DNA of 10,922 bases, from contig JACQPI010000200.1 of NCBI GenBank assembly GCA_016207585.1, forward strand, positions 1-10,922. Reading direction: 5' to 3'. The notes below the pieces were generated by a model. It was not told the origin of the DNA and did not search any database. It saw nothing but the letters and a program-made list of their open reading frames with translations. The stretch comes from Elusimicrobiota bacterium (GTDB lineage Bacteria > Elusimicrobiota > Elusimicrobia > UBA1565 > JACRDR01). The position numbers and the translations under genes were made by a program. Below, one piece after another: positions 1 to 7,217 of the stretch (its first letter is position 1; each line of letters begins with the position of its first letter).

Positions 1-399
1 ATAGTCGAGCGCCTCGGTCCGCAGCGTCGTGGCGTCCTTCTTGGAGACGGCTACGACATTGCCCCTCATCTGGATGTCCCCGGATTTCTCGCGCACGACG
101 CCGTGGTCGGCTGTGACGCGCGAATCCGCTCGATCCTCTTTAAAAAACACCATCTCCGGAGACCTCAGCTCCACTTCGCCGGACGCTTCATTCACGACGC
201 CTTCCTTGGCGTCGAGCTTCCAGCGGGCGCGCCCGGACTCCGATTGCGTAAGCGAAACGCCTTCCAGCCGTTGCCGCGCCTCCTGGGGGCGGGAGTCCGA
301 ACGGCGGGAGCAGGCGCTCGATAGAACGAGCGCCGCGGCCGCAGCGCACCACCACGCAGCGACCGTTGCGGCGCGAATGGCGCCTATCTTTTGAGCCAG
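1..399 (-). CDS. lptC: LPS export lipoprotein LptC, partial at 3' end, probable CTG start
   Basis: The visible 133 residues are the N-terminal part of an LptC-type protein, the bitopic periplasmic component that passes LPS from LptBFG to LptA; the rest lies beyond the left edge. It has a short basic n-region, a hydrophobic stretch (about 12-26) and a lipobox LSSAC with Cys30, so it is probably a lipoprotein rather than the uncleaved-anchor form of E. coli. Then come the beta-strand repeats typical of LptC: LTQSESGRARWKLDAKEGVV, EVELRSPEMVFFKED, SRVTADHGVVREKSGDIQMRGNVV. No ATG, GTG or TTG lies between the C8 tract at 436-443 and the lipobox. A CTG at 397-399 has GGAG (408-411) 8 nt upstream and is the best start; an ATG at 525 would add a 42-residue basic leader. 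It overlaps the zinc-ribbon gene by 16 nt. Confidence 0.82.
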   Translation of the reverse strand, partial: MAQKIGAIRAATVAAWWCAAAAALVLSSACSRRSDSRPQEARQRLEGVSLTQSESGRARWKLDAKEGVVNEASGEVELRSPEMVFFKEDRADSRVTADHGVVREKSGDIQMRGNVVAVSKKDATTLRTEALDY

Positions 400-629
400 G
401 GGGTTATCTCCGGGGATATCTCTCGAACTTGATACGGGGGGGGCAGCCGCCTGAGGGCCATCGAGACGACCACGTAACCGACGCCCACGCAGGCATAGAT
501 GATCGCCAGGGTTCGAGCGTGCCATTTCCAGTCGGGGAACCATGCGGGAGGCATGGAGAGGTCCCGGCCGCACTTTTTGCAGGATTTGGCGGCGTCCTTG
601 TTGTCTTGTCCGCAGTTGATGCATTTCAT
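384..629 (-). CDS. Small zinc-ribbon protein with one membrane segment, function unknown
   Basis: I do not recognise this 81-residue protein beyond its domain plan. Residues 1-24 form a zinc ribbon (CINC at 3-6 and CKKC at 17-20, four cysteines in two CxxC knuckles). Residues about 29-37 are aromatic-rich (AWFPDWKWH). Residues about 40-59 are a transmembrane helix (TLAIIYACVGVGYVVVSMAL) followed by a basic RR and a short polar tail with a PPP turn. By the positive-inside rule the RR end would face the cytoplasm, but the ribbon also carries many lysines, so orientation is unclear. The gene is real by context: ATGA overlap with kdsA, a GGAG site 7 nt before ATG, and its end overlapping lptC. 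A role in LPS synthesis or transport, or as a membrane metal/protein-binding adaptor, is inference. Confidence 0.75.
   Translation of the reverse strand: MKCINCGQDNKDAAKSCKKCGRDLSMPPAWFPDWKWHARTLAIIYACVGVGYVVVSMALRRLPPPYQVREISPEITPWLKR
408..411 (-). promoter_or_regulatory. Ribosome binding site deciding the CTG start of lptC
   Basis: The minus strand reads GGAG here, 8 nt before the CTG at 399-397. It lies inside the last codons of the zinc-ribbon gene. It is the only Shine-Dalgarno-like motif near the beginning of the LptC signal peptide, so it supports CTG as initiation codon rather than the later ATT at 378 or the distant ATG at 525. Confidence 0.5.
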
Positions 630-1484
630 AAGAGGGCTCCATTTTTAATTAATCGGTCGATCGCCGAGACCGACCGGACGATGGTTTCGACCTCGCTCAA
701 GGGAACCGAGTTGGGTCCGTCCGACTTGGCTCGGTCCGGATGGGGATGGGTTTCCATGAATATCCCGGCGACCCCGACGGCGGCCGCGGCGCGCGCCAGC
801 GGAGCCGCGAAGGCCCGCTCGCCTCCGGTGGCATGGCCCAGGCCGCCGGGGAGCTGGACCGAGTGCGTGGCGTCATAGATGACGGGGTAGCCCAGCCGCT
901 TCATGATCTCCAAGGAGCGCATGTCCACGACAAGATTTCCGTAACCAAACGTGGTGCCGCGTTCCGTGAGCAGGATGCGCCTGTTCCCGGTCGACTCGAC
1001 CTTCTCGACGGCGTTGCGGATATCCCAAGGGGAGAGAAACTGCCCTTTCTTGATGTTGACGGCCTTGCCGGCCCGTCCGCAGGCGACGAGAAGGTCTGTT
1101 TGGCGGCAGAGAAAAGCCGGGATCTGCAGGATGTCCGCCACGCGCGCGACCCGAGCCGCCTGCGAGGCCTCATGCACGTCGGTCAGGAAGGGAACCCCCA
1201 GCGCTTTCTTGATCTTGGCGAATAGTTCGAGTCCCTTCGACAGTCCCGGACCCCGGAAGGATTTGAGCGACGTACGGTTGGCCTTGTCGAAGGAGCACTT
1301 GAGGATCCAGGACGCGCCGGCCGTCTCGAATACGCGCTTGAGATGACGGCCGACGCGATCGAGGAGCTCTCCGGACTCCAGGGCGCACAGCCCCGCGATG
1401 AAAATGAGAGGCGCGCGGTTCCCTACGCGCGCCGCGCCGATATCGAGGGATCGAGAGGCCGCGTCGCCCAGCACAGGCCGTGTT

Positions 1485-1495
<11 letters not shown>
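626..1495 (-). CDS. kdsA: 3-deoxy-8-phosphooctulonate synthase, metal-dependent type
   Basis: KdsA condenses arabinose 5-phosphate with phosphoenolpyruvate to Kdo 8-phosphate. The 289-residue protein shows the family motifs SFDKANR (68-74), SFRGPGL (79-85), TDVHE (105-109), IPAFLCRQTDLL (125-136), KKGQFLSPWD (149-158), TERGTTFGYGNLVVD (177-191), DATHSVQLPGG (208-218) and MKRLGYPVIYD. Metal ligands of the Aquifex-type enzyme are all present: Cys37, His211, Glu248 and Asp259, with the same spacing (174, 37, 11) as Aquifex Cys11/His185/Glu222/Asp233. The usual AGPC before Glu-Ser reads AGLC here. The ATG at 1495, inside the pyrG end, gives about 25 extra N-terminal residues; no GTG/TTG lies nearer the conserved core except a GTG at codon 8. 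The stop forms ATGA with the next gene. Confidence 0.95.
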
Positions 1496-3099
<1,604 letters not shown>

Positions 3100-3107
<8 letters not shown>

Positions 3108-3900
3108 AAGTCGTCGCTCCTTTGGTATTTTCCGCCCGTCCCTCGCGTGCCCGGCGGCGGGCGCGGGCGAGGTCGGCGGCGGTATCGATGGCGACCGTCG
3201 GTCCCGCGGCTTCGACGGCGTGGACGGACATCCCGGCCTCGATGGCCCGCAGCTGCTCGAGAGATTCGCGCCTTTCAAGCGGGGAGACCGGGAGCCGGAT
3301 GAACCGCTCCAACGCCTCTTTCCGGAACGCATAGAGGCCGAGATGTTTCCAATAAATCGGTCCCGACCCGTTGCGGGAGGAGGCTCTTGGAAACGGAATG
3401 GGCGCTCGCGAAAAGTATAGACAGCGGCCTTCTCGGGTGAGGACCGTCTTGACCGAGTTGGGATCGGCCGCTTCCCGGGCCCCGATGCGGGTGACGGCGG
3501 TTGCGATGTCGCAGTCGGGGCGGCGTCGAAGGGTCGCCGCGACCCGCCGCAGCGTCACGGGGCTTACGAAAGGCTCGTCCCCCTGGAGATTCATGACGAA
3601 GCGGATTCCGGCGCACGCCCCGCGTCTCGGAAGGCGCGAGAGCCGGCGCACGGCGTCCCAAGTCCGATCCGTGCCGGAGACGCATTTCGCACAGGTCATG
3701 ACGACCTGAGCGTTATAGGGCGCCAAGGCCCGGGAGACGCGCGGGTCGTCGGTCGCTACGACGACCGTTCCGAGCCCCGCGCGCACGGCGGCCCGGCGGC
3801 ACCATTCGACGACGGGCCGCCCGTTCAGATCGGCCAGCACTTTGCCGGGCAGCCGCGTCGAGGCCATCCGGGCCGGGATGACGATCAAGAAGTCGTTCAT
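3100..3900 (-). CDS. kdsB: 3-deoxy-manno-octulosonate cytidylyltransferase (CMP-Kdo synthetase)
   Basis: KdsB activates Kdo with CTP to CMP-Kdo in the cytoplasm, the donor for Kdo transfer to lipid A. The 266-residue protein carries the nucleotide-binding IPARMASTRLPGK (8-20), VVVATDD (46-52), SGTDR (75-79), MNLQGDEPF (103-111, metal-binding Asp108), VKTVLTREGRCLYFSR, KHLGLYAFR, LERRESLEQLRAIE and AIDTAADL, all in the family order. It is slightly longer than E. coli KdsB (248). A CAKC sequence stands where many family members have an acidic/His segment before SGT. The ATG overlaps the kinase stop by 4 nt and the end overlaps pyrG by 8 nt. Encoding CTP synthase immediately downstream fits the CTP demand of this step. 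Confidence 0.95.
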
Positions 3901-4928
3901 GGGCGCGGGGTTCCGGGCGATGATTTCAGCGCGGCCTTGAGCTCCGGCGCCGTCACGGTCGCGGTGCCTAGCTTGCCGACCGCGATGCCGGCGGCCCAGT
4001 TGGCCAGGAGGGCCGATTCGCGCAGGTTCGCGCCGCAGGCCAACGCGAGCGTCAGGACGCTGATGACGGTGTCCCCGGCTCCCGTCACGTCGAAGACCTC
4101 CCGCGCCCGCGCCGGGATGTGCGTCACGCGCACGGGGGAGCGGTTTTCAAACAACGTCATGCCCTTCTCCCCGCGCGTGATCAGCACCGAAGCGGTCCGG
4201 AGGTTTGTCAATATCCGGGTTCCCAGATGGCGGATCGCGGCTTCATCGTCCTTCGCCTTCGGCAGCATGCGCATGCCCCCCCAGGCCTCCTGGAGGTTTG
4301 GGGTAAGGCAGTCGACCCGGCGATAGCGCTTGAAGTGCTCCACCTTGGGGTCGACCGTCACCGGGATGCGCGCCCGCCGCGCCGCGCGGATCGCCGCGTT
4401 CAGAATGAAGGGCGTCATGATCCCTTTGCCGTAATCCGATAGGATCAGCGCCTGGCAGGAGGGAGCCGTCCGGGCGATCCGGACCGCGATGCGGTCCTGG
4501 AGTGCGTGTGGGATCGAATCCGATCGCTCCCGATCGAACCGCACGACTTGCTGGTGGTCCGCGACGACTCGGCACTTCTGGGTCGTGGGGCGATCGCTTT
4601 CCTCCAGGATGCCCTGCGTCTCGACTCCGCGCGAACGCAGCAGGGAGAGCAACCGCCTTCCGGGTTCGTCGGTTCCGACCAGGCCGATCGCGGCGACACG
4701 GGCGCCCAGGGCCGCCAGGTTGTTGCAGACGTTGCCGGCTCCTCCGGGAACCGAGCTTTCCGATGAGACCTGCACGACCGGGACCGGGGCTTCGGGAGAA
4801 ATGCGGCTGACGCTTCCCTGGATGAACTGGTCGAGCATCAGGTCCCCAAGGACGAGAATCCGCCTGCGGCCGAAACCGTCGATGAGCGAATTTAGTTTCC
4901 GGGCGGAGGCGAGGGGGCCGTTGGCCAT
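3897..4928 (-). CDS. rfaE1: D-glycero-beta-D-manno-heptose-7-phosphate kinase (stand-alone)
   Basis: This 343-residue PfkB-family sugar kinase matches the N-terminal half of bifunctional HldE: ILVLGDLMLDQF (24-35), the RISPEAPVPVV substrate segment (42-52), the PGGAGNVCNNLAALG glycine-rich stretch, LSDYGKG, DPKVEHFKRYRRVD and the ATP-site/catalytic motif DVTGAGDTV (280-288; Asp286 catalytic base). The cytidylyltransferase-like C-terminal domain of HldE is absent, so this is the split (HldA/RfaE1) form. The adenylyltransferase (HldC/RfaE2) must be encoded elsewhere. It phosphorylates heptose 7-phosphate at C1, giving the substrate of GmhB, encoded four genes upstream. The ATG follows the promoter-like dyad and has only a weak ribosome site (GGA two nt before ATG). 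The stop overlaps the kdsB ATG by 4 nt. Confidence 0.92.
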   Translation of the reverse strand: MANGPLASARKLNSLIDGFGRRRILVLGDLMLDQFIQGSVSRISPEAPVPVVQVSSESSVPGGAGNVCNNLAALGARVAAIGLVGTDEPGRRLLSLLRSRGVETQGILEESDRPTTQKCRVVADHQQVVRFDRERSDSIPHALQDRIAVRIARTAPSCQALILSDYGKGIMTPFILNAAIRAARRARIPVTVDPKVEHFKRYRRVDCLTPNLQEAWGGMRMLPKAKDDEAAIRHLGTRILTNLRTASVLITRGEKGMTLFENRSPVRVTHIPARAREVFDVTGAGDTVISVLTLALACGANLRESALLANWAAGIAVGKLGTATVTAPELKAALKSSPGTPRP

Positions 4929-4936
4929 TTCCGGGA

Positions 4937-4955
4937 TGAAATTATATCAATTTCA
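4937..4955 (-). promoter_or_regulatory. Candidate extended -10 promoter within an inverted repeat
   Basis: In the 36-nt gap between uppP and the heptose kinase gene, the minus strand reads TGATATAAT (4949-4941), a perfect TATAAT with the upstream TGn of an extended -10 promoter. No good -35 box is seen at 17 nt. The same bases sit in an inverted repeat with 7-bp arms, TGAAATT-N5-AATTTCA (4937-4943 and 4949-4955), which could be an operator. A start site 7-8 nt after the -10 would leave a leader of only about 5 nt before the ATG at 4928. Because the gap is the only AT-rich spot in GC-rich DNA, chance is a real possibility. Confidence 0.4.
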
Positions 4956-4964
4956 CAGCTTAAT

Positions 4965-5735
4965 CTATTGAAAGAGCAGCAAGGTTCCCAAGGCGAGGCG
5001 GTATATCACGAAAACACGCATATCCCGGGAACGGACGTAGCCGAGCATGAATCGAATCGCCGCATAGCCCGCCGCGGTCGAGGCCTCTATCCCGATCCAA
5101 AAAGACCCGGTGCTTATCGCTCCGCCCACGTCCGGGATTTTGAGTATCCCGGCGCCTAGGACCACCGGGACGGCCAGCAGGAAAGAAAATCGCGCCGCAT
5201 CCTCGCGTCTGACGCCGAGGAAAAGGCCGGCCGTAATCGTCACTCCCGACCGGGAGACGCCGGGCACCAAAGCCAGGGCCTGCGCCATCCCGATAAGCAG
5301 GCACTCCCGGAGCCCGAGCGCATCCAGCCCCTTGGATCGCTTTCCGTGTCGATCGGCAAGTCCCAGAATAAGGCCGAAAATCATCAAAGTCGCCGCCATC
5401 CGACGGGGCTCATGAAACAGCGCTTCCACGCGGTGTTCCAGCGCGAGGCCGACCACGACGGCGGGAATCGTTCCCGCGGCGATGCCCCAAAACAGCCGGC
5501 TCTCGGCCGTTCCGTCGCGCCTCAACCCCGCCCGGAGGATCCCCCACCATTGACCGCCGAAATGAATCCCCAGCGCCAGCAGCGTGCCCCAGTGAAGGGC
5601 CACATCATAGGCAAGCCCCTGATACTTCCATCCCAATGTCCACGGCAACAGCACCAAGTGGGCCGAGCTGGAAACCGGCAGGATTTCGGTAAAACCCTGC
5701 AGAGTTCCCAGGACCGCCGCTTGAACCCAATCCAT
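4965..5735 (-). CDS. uppP: Undecaprenyl-diphosphatase
   Basis: UppP (BacA) is a polytopic inner-membrane enzyme that dephosphorylates undecaprenyl diphosphate so the lipid carrier can be reused for peptidoglycan and O-antigen synthesis. The 256-residue sequence is hydrophobic throughout and carries both hallmark regions: QGFTEILPVSSSAHL (13-27), the (E/Q)xxxE motif with Gln13 and Glu17 plus the SSS and His26 residues, and PGVSRSG (158-164) with the catalytic-region Arg162. Length is close to the family norm (about 260-275). It follows the DUF3108 gene after 2 nt, and no ribosome site lies near the ATG, so translation is probably coupled. The 36-nt gap after it is the longest in the window, which may make it the last gene before an internal promoter. 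Confidence 0.95.
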   Translation of the reverse strand: MDWVQAAVLGTLQGFTEILPVSSSAHLVLLPWTLGWKYQGLAYDVALHWGTLLALGIHFGGQWWGILRAGLRRDGTAESRLFWGIAAGTIPAVVVGLALEHRVEALFHEPRRMAATLMIFGLILGLADRHGKRSKGLDALGLRECLLIGMAQALALVPGVSRSGVTITAGLFLGVRREDAARFSFLLAVPVVLGAGILKIPDVGGAISTGSFWIGIEASTAAGYAAIRFMLGYVRSRDMRVFVIYRLALGTLLLFQ

Positions 5736-5737
5736 GG

Positions 5738-6649
5738 CTACGGGCTGCGGGTCGCCTTGATCAGCGACGCGGTCACCGAGCCGAAGAAAACCTCGACGCT
5801 CATGTGGACCGGCAGGTGGCGCGCGTCGTCGGTCATCCAGACCTGCATGCGCTTGCCTTTCTGGACGAAGATGCCCTCTTGGCGAAGGAACGGCTCCACG
5901 ATCACGCAGTTGAACGTGCCGGCCGGAACCGTGACGCGGCTTTTGCGCAGAACCTTGATGACAAGGGGCCAGTTGCTCTTGGTGTTGACGTCGAGGACGA
6001 TCTCATCGCCTACCCGCAGCGGGTGGGTGCGGATGAAGTAGAGGCTCGATAGGATGTCCTGCACCCGTCCGGGGATCGTTCCGGTTTCGTACTGGAAGCT
6101 TTGATCCTGGTCCATCCGCTTGGCAAGGTAGGCGTTCCGGGCATGGTCGTAAAGCACCCACTCGTCCCGGAAAAACTGTCCCTCACGCAGGCGCTTCGAG
6201 TAACCGAGCGAATGGAACGTTCGCGCGTGGATCCAGGATTCGTTCAAGTCGCGGACTTTGTAGAATGTGTCGCAGAAGCCGTTGGAGCGAGCCTCCGAGA
6301 CGATGCGAACCGCCGGCTCGCCGTTGAAATCTTCGACCTGTTCGGCTTGCAGGTTGGAGGTCCCTACCGTAAAAACACCCCACTGGACCTGATACTCGAG
6401 GCGCTCTCCGAACCAGGGGACGGAGGAGAGTTCCACGGTCGGGGGGATCGTGCCGCGGAGGAGATCGTAGGGTTGTTGGATGGTCGTGCTGGAGAGGAGG
6501 ACTGGATTCTGGATGGGTTTCGCCTCCGCGTTGGAAAAACCAGATGGGATCCCAGGTACGTTTAGAGAAACTAGAGTCAGAGTCGACGGGACGAATATTC
6601 GTCGGATCCATTGCAGTTCGATGGATAATCGTGAACTATGGCCGGCCAT
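5738..6649 (-). CDS. DUF3108 domain protein, probably exported
   Basis: The 303-residue product has a basic then hydrophobic N-terminus (residues about 14-38) with an Ala-x-Ala near 41-43, a plausible though not textbook Sec signal. The rest (about 80-300) fits the DUF3108 pattern: FGERLEYQVQWGVFTVGT, then YKVRDLNESWI, a GRVQDILSSLYFIR helix, the HPLRVGDEIVLDV turn, VPAGTFNCVIVEPF, and the terminal QVWMTDDARHLPVHM and GSVTASL. DUF3108 proteins are predicted periplasmic beta-rich proteins of unknown biochemical role. Position between gmhB and uppP suggests an envelope function; nothing more can be claimed. The ATG lies inside an 18-bp palindrome and overlaps the end of gmhB by 14 nt, with no ribosome site. 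It is followed 2 nt later by uppP. An earlier in-frame start is possible but would overlap gmhB by more than 100 nt. Confidence 0.82.
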   Translation of the reverse strand: MAGHSSRLSIELQWIRRIFVPSTLTLVSLNVPGIPSGFSNAEAKPIQNPVLLSSTTIQQPYDLLRGTIPPTVELSSVPWFGERLEYQVQWGVFTVGTSNLQAEQVEDFNGEPAVRIVSEARSNGFCDTFYKVRDLNESWIHARTFHSLGYSKRLREGQFFRDEWVLYDHARNAYLAKRMDQDQSFQYETGTIPGRVQDILSSLYFIRTHPLRVGDEIVLDVNTKSNWPLVIKVLRKSRVTVPAGTFNCVIVEPFLRQEGIFVQKGKRMQVWMTDDARHLPVHMSVEVFFGSVTASLIKATRSP

Positions 6650-6652
6650 AGT
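6635..6652. repeat. Perfect 18-bp palindrome over the gmhB stop / DUF3108 start
   Basis: ACTATGGCCGGCCATAGT reads the same on both strands. On the minus strand its first arm contains the ATG of the DUF3108 gene (6649-6647) and its second arm contains the TAG stop of gmhB (6638-6636). In RNA it can fold as a 7-bp stem (ACUAUGG with CCAUAGU) closed by a CCGG loop, placing the start codon in the stem. It could instead be a protein-binding site on DNA. Confidence 0.85.
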
Positions 6653-7217
6653 CGGTATGAGCGCTGCGCAACAGCCACCGCACTCCCTCCAGGAGGTTCC
6701 GGGCCCTGTGCGTCGGGCGCAGGGCCTTGCCGTGTTTTTCCCTTTGGTCACGGCCATGGCCGGTTCGCAGGTGCACGGTCGTGACGCCGAGCTGTCGCCC
6801 CAGGTCGATGTCCGCCCGCTTGTCTCCGAAGATTACGGCGCCGCGGGCCGGGAGGCGCAGCTCCCGCAGGGCTCGTCTCGCCAGGTAGGGGCTGGGTTTG
6901 CGGCATCGGCAGGTCACTCCGGGGGCGTGGGGGCAGTAGTAGATTCCCGCCAGGCGGATGCCGTTGCGCTTCAGGATGCGATGCAGTTCGCGGTGGATGC
7001 GCCGCAGCATGGGGATATCCAAAAAACCGCGTCCGATCCCGGATTGGTTCGTGACGACGACAAGCGCGTAGCCCGCGCCGCGCAAGAGGCGAAGGGCTCG
7101 GATCGTTCCGGAATAGAGCCGCAGTTGGCCGGGGCGCCGCAAATAGAACCCCGGACGGTCCCATACCAGGGTTCCGTCTCGATCCAGAAAGGCGATTCGC
7201 CTGGGCGCGCGCGTCAT
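6636..7217 (-). CDS. gmhB: D-glycero-D-manno-heptose 1,7-bisphosphate 7-phosphatase, HAD family
   Basis: The 193-residue length matches E. coli GmhB (191). HAD motifs are clear: FLDRDGTL (10-17; Asp12 nucleophile, Asp14 acid/base), VVVTNQSGIGRGF (53-65; motif II Thr56 plus the GmhB-type SGIGRG loop), CRKP (105-108; motif III Lys107) and FGDKRADID (130-138; motif IV Asp132/Asp136). A structural zinc site is present as C95-P-H97...C103-R-C105. The enzyme removes the 7-phosphate during ADP-heptose synthesis, just after the kinase step encoded further down this cluster. Histidinol-phosphatase (HisB N-domain) is the main alternative: it shares the fold and the short zinc loop, but its motif II loop differs and the LPS context argues for GmhB. 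The ATG overlaps the lpxK stop by 4 nt; no ribosome site is visible, so coupling to lpxK is likely. Confidence 0.9.
   Translation of the reverse strand: MTRAPRRIAFLDRDGTLVWDRPGFYLRRPGQLRLYSGTIRALRLLRGAGYALVVVTNQSGIGRGFLDIPMLRRIHRELHRILKRNGIRLAGIYYCPHAPGVTCRCRKPSPYLARRALRELRLPARGAVIFGDKRADIDLGRQLGVTTVHLRTGHGRDQREKHGKALRPTHRARNLLEGVRWLLRSAHTDYGRP

Noticed and set aside
403..420. Imperfect dyad around the lptC ribosome site
   Set aside because: Only 7 of 9 positions pair, with no loop; too weak to call a regulatory structure.
3108..3332. Upstream in-frame extension of pyrG (75 codons)
   Set aside because: It overlaps the conserved end of kdsB, is Arg/Ser/Pro-rich, and the ATG at 3107 has a strong ribosome site and matches the universal PyrG N-terminus.
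5346..6041. Plus-strand open frame opposite uppP and the DUF3108 gene
   Set aside because: Low-complexity shadow of two recognised genes.
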